From assembly GCA_030035585.1 (NCBI GenBank), contig CM057465.1, forward strand, positions 31,824,001 through 31,888,000: a stretch of DNA of 64,000 nucleotides, given 5' to 3'. Under the pieces are notes generated by a model, which saw nothing but the letters and a program-made list of their open reading frames with translations, was not told where the DNA came from and did no database searches. The position numbers and the translations under genes are program-made. The first letter of the stretch is position 1, and each line of letters starts with the position of its first letter. Shown piece after piece: positions 53,772 to 64,000 of this stretch. The DNA is from Dugong dugon (Eukaryota; Chordata; Mammalia; Sirenia; Dugongidae).

Positions 53772-54505
53772 GATTTAGGAAGCAGGATATATAAATGTTG
53801 ACTCTAAAGTTTTTCTACTTAAAATCCAAGAAACAATCACTTTTCTCTGAAACAATTTAGAAGGGTTTTCTTTGGTGTCTGTGAGAAGTGGAAGGGGGTG
53901 ATGGGTCAGAAATCTGGTCATTAGAAGACTAGACCCTGTGCCAAATGTGTTCAGCCACTGTGGATCACAGCTGTTGAGCCACTTGCTGTCCTTGTCATTT
54001 GTCAGTTCAATTTAGGCTAAGTTGCAAGAACTTGCATAACAAAAGAAGAATGAAAAGAACTGAGCCAGATAAAAAATGAGGTATTTTTCTATCTTAATTT
54101 GCTTGCTATATGTTACCTCCTTGGTACTCCTGAAATGCATATGAGTAAATCAGATCTTTTCTGATTTGTTCTCAACCTACATTTGGTCATGTAGTAGACA
54201 AGCTCAGTGAGTCAGCACCAGGCTTCAGGACTAAGAGGTATTTTTAGTTCACCTTCAAATGAGTATAATATAGTCCCTGAAAAAGCAGATTTATTTAGCA
54301 AAAAATACAATATAAGATAAATCATAAAGTTATAGTTCAAGAAATGAAGGGAGAAAATGAACATTTAAAATTTACCACATTCCATAAAGCATTAATATAT
54401 AAATCATTTACATTATATTCTAACTGAAGTAGGTTCATTTAGTAATTGGTTCAACTAATAAGTTAGTTTAATAACATATATTGTAATAATACGAAGATAA
54501 ATTTG
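53772..54505. other. Unassigned intronic sequence
   Basis: No gene or repeat family recognised. Confidence 0.5.
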
Positions 54506-54509
54506 CACA

Positions 54510-54780
54510 TTGTTAGCCCTTGTCCTCATAGAACTTCGAACTTGAGAAGGAAAATGCGTAAACATAAAACTATAACTCACTGTGAGAAATGGCATAATGA
54601 AAGAATGTTTAAAATGTTGAGCCATTTATCTTTACAATAATCTTATGAGCTAAATAAGGTTAAGCCATACATCCTTATTTAAAGGTAGCACTGGCAGTTA
54701 GAGGTGTAGCAGGAGTTTTCTAAGGTCTCAGAGCTCATTAATAGCAGTCATGATGAGAATCCTAGGCTTTACTCACTCAC
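54510..54780. repeat. L2-like then MIR-like fragments
   Basis: 54510-54620 (ttgtcctcatagaacttcga) resembles L2 on the minus strand. 54620-54780 (gagccatttatctttacaat, aggtctcagagctcattaat) resembles MIR on the plus strand. Both are diverged. Confidence 0.5.
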
Positions 54781-55394
54781 CTTAGAATTAGCACATGCTA
54801 CCGCTTCCAATTAATCAAATAATATTCTATAGGATTGGATTTATAAACCCTTTAGTTATTATTTTAGGTGAGCAGAGTAACATTATCTGTTTGTGGTCTT
54901 AGCATCACTTTCTAAGCAATTGTTGCTATGACTGATCATTTCAGTAGTGTTTAAACCTCTACTAACAATCTTGTACAGACGTGATACATTTTCAGGTTAA
55001 TCTTAATCTTCTCCAATGCTTTCATTATTTTGAGGCTAATGACAATTACCACTCGAGGAAATTACCAGTTAGTTTACATTTCAGCGTCTGTGACCTTAGT
55101 TCTACTTCTTCACATTAAACTCTTTTAAGGTCACCTTGGGGAAGCCTAGGCTAACATTGCTAGTTAACTTCATATCCCCACCTGAGGGTGCACAGTGTTG
55201 CAGAGATTGAAAAGGAAAAGCCTGGGCACAGGCTGGACAAGAGCCAGGTATCACAACGTTAATACGAACTGGAGGATAGCTGTCTCCTCACCAATAATCT
55301 GGAGCCTGATATCAAGAGCTTGTCCAAAAAGCATTTTCAAGGGGAAGGCTATCCCTATGGCATTCAGTATGTGTTTCAAGTGAAACCGTTTGTG

Positions 55395-55806
55395 ATATGG
55401 GTTGAATTGTGTCCCTAAAAAATATGTGTTGTAAATCCCAGCCCCTAAACCTGTGGTTGTAATACTATTTGGGAATGAGTTTTCTTTGTTAAGAGGCCAT
55501 GTCAGTGTAGAGTATTTTTTAAGCCAATCATCTTTGAGATGTAAATGAGCAGATCAGGCAAAAAGCAGCAAGCAGAGAAGGGGAAATGTAGATGCCAAGC
55601 CACATGGAGATCTCCAAGGAACAGGAAACAGAAAGTGAGGAAACAAAGACCCTCTCCCAGAGCTGACAGAGATAGACAGCCTTCCCCTAGAGCCTGCGCC
55701 CTGAATTCAGACTTTTAGCCTCCTAAACTGTGAGAAAATAAATATCTGCTTGTTAAAGCCATCCACTTGTGGTATTTCTATCATAGCAGCACTAGATAAC
55801 TAAGAA
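55395..55806 (+). mobile_element. MaLR-type LTR
   Basis: Start gatatgggttgaattgtgtc, then ctaaaaaatatgtgttgtaa. End tgtgagaaaataaatatctg, gttaaagccatccacttgtg, then agcactagataactaag. AATAAA is just before the end. Solo LTR of the same type as 63797. Confidence 0.75.
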
Positions 55807-55924
55807 AGTTTGGCTCCCAATACCCTTTGCTTCTCTTCCTCTTAAGCTCTTGATTGCTTCAAGTGACAGAATCATAAATTTCATGGTAACAGAAATCAGC
55901 TCTGGGAAGAAATATGCCTAACAA

Positions 55925-56265
55925 TTGAGGGATGAACATTATGTCTGACAGATCTGGATTTATATCCACTCTATGACACTTATTAGTTATAGGACATTGG
56001 CAATATATTTATCCCTCATCCCATAGGGTAGTTAAGAGGATTCAATGATGCAATGCATTTAAGTGTTTAGCACAGGACCTTGCCTATAGTAAAATAACCA
56101 TGTTTTCCTAAATTATACAAAGATGGAGGCCTAAACTTCAGTTTCCTCATCTGGGAAAGGGAAATAATCCATCCAATGCGACTGCTGTGAGACTTTAATG
56201 AAGTAATGTATGTATTTAGCTTGGTGTGCAGCCTATTATAAGACCTCAATAAATGTGAACTCTTG
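55925..56265 (+). repeat. Two MIR fragments in tandem
   Basis: First, about 55930-56090: gacagatctggatttatatc, tttagcacaggaccttgcc. Second, about 56130-56265: cttcagtttcctcatctggg, caataaatgtgaactcttgg. Confidence 0.7.
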
Positions 56266-56269
56266 GTAT

Positions 56270-57358
56270 GTTACACAAACATAAAGTTACAATGGAAGCT
56301 CTGTTAACCTCCAATTAATTGACTACCCAAATTAACAAAAACTTCTATCTTTGTATAAAATATACAAACTGATTTCCAAAGCATCCAAACAGTGTTAGTA
56401 ATATATCCTCTCCCTAAGTAATGATACGTATCAGCTTGCCCAAGCCAGTCATAGTTTATGCCCTCTTTCACTCTCAGAAACGTCCAGGCTTAGACTGATA
56501 AATTATACGTTCATCCTACTAGTACACCCAAGGCCTCTGTTCCCACCTGTAGATTTGTAAGCTTACCAAGTTACCCAGTATTAGTTTCCAATGCTGTCTA
56601 TACCAGTTATACTCATTATTATAACTTAATAATTTAATAAACAATTTACATAAACTGATGAAAAATGTTATGAATTAGATATAATTTAATTAACTTTTTC
56701 CAAAACCAATAAAAAGTTCTGTAGCATTGAATACAAAAAAGAAAATCTTAAAAGATCAGGATATAGAACTGCAGTACATCCCACCCCCCCCCCACCCCAT
56801 TTTCTTTAAATGTTGTCTTAACACAGTTTTGAGGCCCTGGCTGGAGGCCAGTCCATTCCCTTCCATGAGCAGCTGATTAAGTCCTCTCTCCAACCACTCC
56901 CATACTAGGTTCTTACACTCCTGAGCCAGTTTGCATCCATCTTCATCATCCCAGGGCCAGGTCTCCAACAACTAGAGGTAGTCCCTATGCCTCCTGAGCC
57001 TGCAGAATTATTCAAAATGCCCAAACCCAGGAAGCCCGTGAAACCTAATTAATCTCACCCTGCTTGCCATACATACGTCTCCTACACTTCCACCTCATTG
57101 TTACCTTGTCACCGGGCGTGATTCCCTGTGTGACTCTGTGTCATGGCATGCTGTGCCTTCCAATCTCTGGGAACTGTGAATATAATAAACCTAGTTACTT
57201 CCCATGGCAACCCTAACTCCTTTTTGCCGCAACACACCTGATTTACCATCCCACAAATTTATTACAGCAGGGACTAAAAGGATTTTGAAAATGTAGCAAG
57301 TTTCTGCACTCATATTACTTCCCAAGTTTCTTTAAGTTCTTGTTCTAATTCAGAAAAA
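56270..57358. other. Unassigned intronic sequence
   Basis: No gene or named repeat recognised. It contains a C-run (56779-56799, ccaccccccccccacccc) that is G-rich on the KCNC2 sense strand. Confidence 0.5.
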
Positions 57359-57359
57359 C

Positions 57360-59005
57360 TCTAAGTACTTCACCAAAGAAGACATTCAGGTGGCTAACAG
57401 ACATGATCATTAGCCATTAGAGAAATGCAAATGAAAATTACAATGAGATACTATCTCACCCCAACAAGCCTGGCACTAATTAAAAAAAACACAAAATAAT
57501 TAATGTTGGAGAAGTTGTGGAGAGATTCAAACAGTTATGCACTGCTGGTGGGAATGTAAGATGGTACAACCACTTTGGAAAACGATTTGGCGCTTCCTTA
57601 AAAAGCTAGAAATAGAAATACCATACAATCCAGCAATTCCACTCCTAGAAATATATCCTAGAGAAATAAAGCCCGTCCACGAATAGATATATGCACATCC
57701 ATGTTAACTGCAGCATTACTCACAATAGCAAAAAGATGGAAACAACCTAGGTGCCCATCAACAGACAAATGGATAAATAAATTATGGTACATACACACAA
57801 TGGAATACTATGCAATGATAAAAAACAATGATGTATCCGTGAAACATCTCACAACATGGATAAATATGGAGGGCATTATGCTTAGTGAAATTTGTCAGTC
57901 ACAAAAGGACAAATATTGTATGAGACCACAATTACAAGAACTCAAGAGAAGGTTTAAACACAGAAAAAAACATTATTTGATGGTTCCAAGGGGGAGGGGG
58001 GAAGGGAAAGGGAACTCACTATCTAGATAGTAGATAAGGATCAACTGTGGTAAAGGGAAGGACAACACACAATACAGGGAAAGTCAGAACAACTGGACCA
58101 AAGTAAAAGCTAAAAACTTTCCTGGACACATCCAAACTCTTTGAGGGACAGAGTAGCTGGGGCTGGGACCTGGGGACCATAGTTTCGAGGAACATCTAGG
58201 TCAACTGGCATAACAAAGTTTATTAAGAAAATGTTCTGCATTGCACTTTGGTGAATGGTGTCTAGGGTCTTTAAAGCTTGCTAGCGGCCATCTAAGATGC
58301 ATGAATTTGTCCCATCCCACTTGGAGCAAAGGAAAATGAAGGAAACCAAAGACACAAGGAAAATGTTAGCCCAAGAGACTAAAGATCCACATAAATCAGA
58401 GACTCCACCAGCCTGAGACCAAAAGAACTAGATGGTGCTTGTCTACCACCAGTGACTGCCCTGACAGGAACACAACAGAGAGTCCCAGAGGGAGTCGGGG
58501 AAAATTGTGGAGCAGATCTCAAATTCACATAGAAAGACCAGACTTAATGGTCTGACAGAGACTGGAGGAATCCCCCAAGTATGGCTCCCTGACGCTCTGT
58601 TAACCCAGAACAGAAACCATTCCCAAAGCCCACTCTTCAGACAAAGATTAGACAGGACTATAAACAAAAAATAACACACGTGAGGAGTGTGCTTCTTAGT
58701 TCAATCAGATACACTAGACCAAATGGGCAGCTACTGTCCGGAGGCAGGATGGGAAGGCAGGAGGGGATAGGAACTGGTTGAATGGACATAGGGAACACGG
58801 GGTGGAAAGGGGGAGTGTGCTTAGGAACTGGTTGAATGGACATAGGGAACACGGGGTGGAAAGGGGGAGTGTGCTGTCATGTTATGGGGACTGCAACATG
58901 TCACAAAACAATATGTGAATAAATTTTTGTATGCAAAATTAAGTTGATCTATAAACTTTCACCTAAAGCACAATAAAAAAAAAAGAAATAAAAAAAGAAA
59001 AACTA
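57360..59005 (+). mobile_element. L1 3' end: ORF2 C-terminus, 3' UTR, poly(A)
   Basis: 57360-57960 is degenerate L1 ORF2 C-terminal sequence (actacattagagaaatgcaa-like words, VKHLTTWINMEGIMLSEICQ, MRPQLQELKRRFKHRKK). It runs into a G-rich polypurine tract (57990-58012) and a 3' UTR shared with 27184 and 38100. The A-rich tail is at 58971-59005. A 54-bp perfect tandem duplication lies at 58768-58875. Antisense to KCNC2. The 5' part of the element is missing and frames upstream of 57701 are broken. Confidence 0.88.
58768..58875. repeat. Perfect 54-bp tandem duplication in L1 3' UTR
   Basis: taggaactggttgaatggac starts the unit at 58768 and again at 58822, with no mismatch over 54 bp. Confidence 0.95.
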
Positions 59006-59084
59006 AAAGTAAAATTACAGAGAATGCATTATGAATCTATGCAAGAAAGAAAATGTGAAATTTATCAATAAATGCATACTCACA

Positions 59085-59200
59085 TACATTATCATTCAAT
59101 CTCCAAATAACCTTGAAAGGAAATAATCTGTCCAAGTCCACTCATCTAATATGCAAAAAGCTGAACCCCAGTCCAAATGTGTCTGAAACAGAAGACCTTG
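59085..59200 (+). repeat. MIR-like fragment
   Basis: acattatcattcaatctcca, aaataaccttgaaaggaaat, ctgaaccccagtccaaatgt. Confidence 0.5.
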
Positions 59201-59420
59201 TTTTCAGTTGCTACATAGCAGGACCTCCCATAATGAAGAGACAATATGTAAAGCCCAGAGTGAACAAGAAAACACAGTCTCAGGCCTAGGACCTAAAACC
59301 AAAAGGTTACGAATTAATTCTGTAAGATTGACTACATGTTTTTATAACAAAAGAACATCACAAATTAAGGATAAATCTTTATGCTTGTATGTAAGCATTC
59401 CATTGAAATATAAATAAACA

Positions 59421-59467
59421 TGTATATATGAGCATATATTTATATATATATATACATATATATACAC
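59421..59467. repeat. (TA)n-rich simple repeat
   Basis: TATA-rich run with a few c/g interruptions. Confidence 0.85.
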
Positions 59468-60054
59468 TTTTTTTAAATTACCAAGTCCTTGAAAGAAGAT
59501 TGGGTACATCCTGGTGATTTATTTTCTCTGTTAATAGTCTACTGAAAATTATGCACCTATGCAATTCTGCTGTAATAAACTAAAAGGAATATATTTAATC
59601 TGCAGGCTATCAATGCATAAACTTTTATGTTTAATAACAAACTGTCATTGCATCCTCAGCATTCACGGTGTAATACTCATAAATTGATACTTCCTATTAG
59701 AACGTGGTATAACTATAAAATAGACTCCAATTCCATCAGTAATTGAGTTGGGCTCTGCTTTGAAAGAATGTCTTAATTATATTGAAACCAAGAAAATAAA
59801 AATGCTAACTAGCTAGATTTAAGACTTGATTTTTGAATTTTAAAACACTGAGCATTGCTTTACCTATATATTTAATTAATGTTAATGGGAGATATGCAGC
59901 TAAAAGAGCAAGCAACACTTAACAATTTTACACTTAACAGGTCTTATTTTTCCATTTTATTTATAAGCGAGGAATTTTGTGGAATTTATACAAAGGGGTG
60001 ATGGTCTCTGAACTGTTAATTATGTGCTCTGTTTCAGATTAAATTATCTAGAAC
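59468..60054. other. Unassigned intronic sequence
   Basis: AT-rich. No gene or repeat family recognised. Confidence 0.5.
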
Positions 60055-60285
60055 TGTACTATCTTTCTTGCAAGCCACTACCCATACATGACTATTAAAT
60101 TTAAAATAATTATAATTACTGTTTTAATTTAAACAAAATTTTAAATTCAGTTACTCAGATGCACTAGCCACATTTCAAGTGCTCAGTAAACACATGTGGC
60201 TCATGGCTACCATATTGGACAGTGCACATACAGAACAGTTCCATCATCTCAGAAAGTTCTATAGAACAGCACTGAACTAGGCTTT
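60055..60285 (+). repeat. Non-autonomous hAT-like element with inverted structure
   Basis: Left aactgtactatctttcttgc and right ttctatagaacagcactga are imperfect inverted ends. Inner words agccacatttcaagtgctc and cacatgtggctcatggctac match a known hAT-Charlie-type MITE pattern. Family name not assigned. Confidence 0.65.
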
Positions 60286-60479
60286 AGTAACAGTTATTTT
60301 TAGTTTTGATTGTTTCGTGTAAAATGGCCCAATTTAAGACTCTCTGATAATCTGGAATAGGATAATTAAAAATGGAAAATTATTATTAATAAACCAGTTG
60401 GGCTTTGGGTGCTGCCTTCTAATGACTGCCAAATCTTTGTTTCAGCAGCTTAGGTGACATCTCTACCATAAGTTTCTAC

Positions 60480-60925
60480 ATACTCTCAAAGTCATTATTT
60501 CCGGACACTCTACTCATCACTCACCTGCCATACACTGTTCCCAAGAGCTTTCCTACTCCCCTTATTTATGTTTATGACAGTACCATCTTCAGAGGCACCT
60601 CAAGATAAATCTTCAAAATCATCTTCGACTTCTTCCCCTTATTCTCCTCACACCTCTAAATGGCCATTGTACTCTTGTTTATTCCACCACACATTTTGTT
60701 AGTCTTTTCCTCCTCTCTACCTGCACTGACATTATCTTATTGATCTCTCTTTCTCTCATTTTAATGCCCCTTCCAAACAAAAGCCATAGCAGCCTTCCTA
60801 GAACACAGATAAGATGACAGATCCAACTACAAAATGAAGCACAAGCTCCTTAGCATAGCATTAAGAGACTTTATTATCCCTATACCTGCTACGAAGCCCC
60901 TCATTGATGCCTCGGTAACTACTGT
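60480..60925 (+). repeat. L2 3' end
   Basis: agccttcctagaacacagat, aaaatgaagcacaagctcct, tagcatagcattaagagact, ttatccctatacctgctacg: L2 consensus words in order. Confidence 0.7.
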
Positions 60926-60984
60926 CATGATTTTTAAGGAATCTCAATGAGACAATTGTTAGAACCCTTTGCCAAACATCTGAA

Positions 60985-61095
60985 AATATGGTCAAGGTCT
61001 TTAATCTTTGTGACCCTCAGTTTCTTCATCTATAAACTGAAGAAAAGAATATTTACTTTTCAGGATAATTTAGAGATTAGAGTAGAAGTGTGTAA
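60985..61095 (+). repeat. MIR
   Basis: tgaccctcagtttcttcatc, tataaactgaagaaaagaat: a MIR 3' core. Confidence 0.7.
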
Positions 61096-61099
61096 CAGA

Positions 61100-62227
61100 T
61101 TGTTGATATTAGTCATAACATGATCATGATCATCACCACCATCATCATCTTAGCTCTAATATCTAAATCTCTAGCTACATTCTCAAGTATGTCTGTAGAG
61201 AAAAATTGGTTAAGACCTTTGTGTTCCACTTCACTAGTGAAGTGAAATGGGTCAGACAAGGCACCATCCACTTGCCATGACCCTTCATATGACTGAGGAG
61301 TAGCCTCAGGATACCAGTGACCTTCTCATTACTACTGATAGTTACTCAGTTGCTGTTGAAGCCCAGTGCTGTCAATGACCTTAAACTGTTTTACAGGCAT
61401 TCTGAATTTAGTGCGAAGATTTTCATTGTACTTCTTCTACCTCCTGGTAAATAGCAAACATCACATCTGTAGTCCGCATGGCTTATTGTGCAAATATATT
61501 ATTAGACGGGGCACTCAACTGGTCATGTTATTCCATTGCCACTATGTCAAAATTGCAGGATTGTTGTTATTATAAGGCATATCTCAATTTTCTTTTGTAA
61601 CTTCGATTTCAGCACTAAAATTTCTTTTTTTTCAGCTTTTCATGTGACAGCTATTCGGGAGCAGTATGCCTTGGAAGTAGGTGCCTTTTTCCTTAAGAGA
61701 GGCAACTTCTTATTATTGAAAGCATAAAATTTGGTCCCTGAATATCTGAATGACCCTGATGCCTGTGAGAAGCTGTCCTGGTGAATTTATCTTCTTTAAT
61801 CACAGCTTTCCTCACACACAGTCCTCTTCTGAGAAACAATAAGATAATGCTTCAAAAAGCAATTTGTAGAGTAGGAGATTCAAAAACAAAGTTAGTACTT
61901 TTATCCTCGTGGAAAGTAAGGGGTAAGTCAGCTAATATGTTGCTCTAATAAGAATGTCTTCCATTTCTATGATGCAAACCATGTTTTTGTTTTTGTTTTT
62001 GTTTTTGTTTTTTTGGCTTTTAAACAGAGTTTAGAAGTTGTTAAAACGTGGAAAATTCTCTCTCACTGACAGCAAAAATATTTATGGTTCTCAAAAATAA
62101 CCCACAAATGAGTGGGTCCCTTTAAAGTTCTCAAGTATATAGAAGAAAATATAGTGTATGTAGAAAACGGAATATCATAAAGACTGAAGAAAAGACAAAA
62201 TTGTGTCCTTTAAAATATACATGGGAA
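61100..62227. other. Unassigned intronic sequence
   Basis: No gene recognised. Short simple repeats: ATC-rich near 61130 and (TTTTTG)n at 61983-62016. Confidence 0.5.
61983..62016. repeat. (TTTTTG)n simple repeat
   Basis: About five units of tttttg and a final T run. Confidence 0.92.
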
Positions 62228-62930
62228 TACAGTCGGGTATCTTTGGGTTCTGCATCCGCAAATTCAACCAACTGCGGATTGAAACTACTCGAGGAGAAAG
62301 AAAAAAAAAAAAAACTTCCTAAAAGCAAAACTTGAATTTGTGGTGCGCCCAGCACTAAGCTGAACCCACCTGTAGCCTCCCGCCACTCACAGACCCTCGG
62401 TCTCTCTCCAACACTCACTGTTTGAGCATTGTTTGCTTCGCGTCTTGTCCTTTGCGACTTATGCTGTGAAAAAATGGCTCCTAGAAAGCAATGAAGTGGT
62501 CAATGCAATCTCTCAAACGCTAAGTGTGAGGGGTTTGAGGACAGCGAGAGGATGGAGTTGAAAGCTAGTAAGTGCTGGCTGGCTATGTAAAACGCTATAT
62601 ATAGTCTCAAGAACTTCAAGATCACGGGCAAATCGGCATTGACTGATGTCCAGGCGCATCAGAGTTTCCAGAAGAGCTCAAGAAACTCATAGAAGAGAAA
62701 GATTACCTTCCAGAGCAAGTCTTCAATTGTGATTAAACAACTATTTATATAGCATTTGCATTGTATTAGGTATTATAAGTAATCTAGAGATGATTTAAAG
62801 TATAAGGGAGGATATGTGTAGGTTACACGCAAATACTATGCCATTTTATATAAGCAACTGGATCATCCGCAGATTTTGATATCTGCGGGGGTCCTGGAAC
62901 CAATCCCCCATGGATACCAAGGGATAACTG
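62228..62930 (+). mobile_element. Tigger-type (pogo/Tc1) DNA transposon, internally deleted
   Basis: Left end cagtcgggtatctttgggtt at 62230 and right end tggataccaagggataactg at 62930 are inverted copies, preceded by TA at 62228. Inside is a broken Tigger transposase fragment: KNFKITGKSALTDVQAH, then (frame change) PEELKKLIEEKDYLPEQVFN followed by CD and stop. The catalytic part is deleted: the sequence jumps from there to the non-coding right end (ctatttatatagcatttgca). It is an inactive non-autonomous derivative. Confidence 0.82.
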
Positions 62931-63082
62931 CTCTATCCTTTTCAGTTGTAAACCAGAACTAATAACATTTAAATTAGTTTATCATGGAATTCAACTATGG
63001 TCTCTATTGATTGGAGGAAAAAATATACATGATGTACTTCTATATGATTTCCCTCAAATACATAGCATTCTACTATAACTAT

Positions 63083-63255
63083 GTGTCTCAAAATGTGCTC
63101 CCTGGACCAACAAAATCAGATCTGCATAGGATGCTTAGTGCTAGATATGCAGATTCCTGGAAGAATCCAAATTTTGGAGGTGCGGCCTAGCCTGCATTTT
63201 AACAATCTCCCCAGATAACATCTAGGGACTCAAAACTTAAAAACAGTGCACTACA
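63083..63255 (+). repeat. MER5A-like hAT element
   Basis: ctcaaaatgtgctccctgga, ccaacaaaatcagatctgca, aggtgcggcctagcctgcat, tttaacaatctccccagata: MER5A pattern. Confidence 0.75.
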
Positions 63256-63796
63256 TTATTCAGAATGAGAACAACTGAATCCTAATTGCAAAGGCAGGTA
63301 ACAGGCCACATGGGACATGTCCCTCTCTCTCCCAACAAATCACACTGAAAAATTAAAGTCCTTACTTTCAGTGCATAATTTCCCATTAGCATAACAAACT
63401 TGGTTTTCAAAGTTTCTTGATAAAGCTTTTATAATATAAATAGCAAAATATACTAATATTTATATAGCCAAAATGAATTTGTTCGTAAACATATCTTAAT
63501 CAGCATAGCACTTCACTGGCGTAGAAAAAAGCTTATTTTTCATTGCCTTTCAATATATTGAAATATATTTTCCTCAGCTTGCATTAAAATTCATTGATGA
63601 CAACTTGTATAAATATCTTCGAGGCAAACTGAACAATGATATCTATCACTGAAGAATAAGAATCTCTCTTAGCTAAGTGAAGTATGATAATCAATTGTAC
63701 AAAACTTTAAATAATGACAACAAAAGTTAACATTCTAACAGTTAAGGAGAATAAATAAATGTCAATACCTCCCTCCCATCTCTTCATATCTCTGTG

Positions 63797-64000
63797 CTAT
63801 GGGTTGAACTGTGTCCCCCAAAAATGTGTGTTGTAAATCCTAACCTCTATGTCTGTGGTTATAATCTCATTTGGGAATGGGTTGTCTTTGTTATATTAAT
63901 TAGACAAGATTAGTGTAGGGTGTGTCTTAAGTCAATCTCTCTTGATATATAAAAAACTAAACAAGCAAGTGAAAGTAGCAGAGACGTGGGAAGAGAGATG
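63797..64000 (+). mobile_element. MaLR-type LTR, cut by window edge
   Basis: Starts tgctatgggttgaactgtgt and continues ccaaaaatgtgtgttgtaaa, ctgtggttataatctcattt, tgggaatgggttgtctttgt. Same family as 55395-55806 but the right part is beyond the window. Confidence 0.75.

Overview
This is AT-rich mammalian nuclear DNA. The repeat content points to an afrotherian, most likely a proboscidean (elephant lineage). It has many tRNA-derived AfroSINE copies (consensus-like start 'ggagccctggtgg', end 'gagtcggaatcgactc' plus a CAA-type tail). It also has many copies of an RTE-clade LINE with (GTT)n/(CAA)n ends, and afrotherian-looking L1 3' ends. Clade and family names come from recognition of sequence, not from a database search.

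The only gene I can support is KCNC2 (Kv3.2 voltage-gated potassium channel), on the minus strand. Two coding exons lie near the left edge. A 928-bp exon (4102-5029) encodes S1-S6, the pore and the proximal C-terminus. A 165-bp exon (1849-2013) encodes part of the C-terminal tail. Both have canonical AG/GT borders and their phases fit (1 into 1). The T1/N-terminal exon, which should lie at higher coordinates, and the alternative terminal C-tail exons, which should lie below position 1, are not seen. So positions 5030-64000 are most simply one large upstream intron.

That roughly 59-kb intron is a record of successive insertions. Old layers are L2, MIR, MER5-like hAT elements, a Tigger element, an old L1, and a fragment resembling a hAT/ZMYM1-type transposase. 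Middle layers are several MaLR-type LTRs (both strands) and one unassigned LTR. Younger layers are RTE copies (mostly on the minus strand), L1 3' ends (all on the plus strand) and more than a dozen AfroSINEs. Several are nested, which gives relative dates: SINE in SINE in MIR at 5850-6690, SINE in SINE at 7132-7560, SINE in LTR at 9060-9830, and RTE plus SINE in old L1 at 49100-51040.

I found no CRISPR, operon, intact transposon or second gene, and no clearly new biological system. The most interesting items are a tRNA-Gly-headed SINE sharing its tail with the AfroSINEs (18511-18780), a hAT-like transposase fossil (11798-12150), an RTE and a SINE fragment joined at their 5'-truncated ends (47818-49080), a SINE target site that appears to have been used twice (5931-6556), and two perfect tandem duplications inside repeats.
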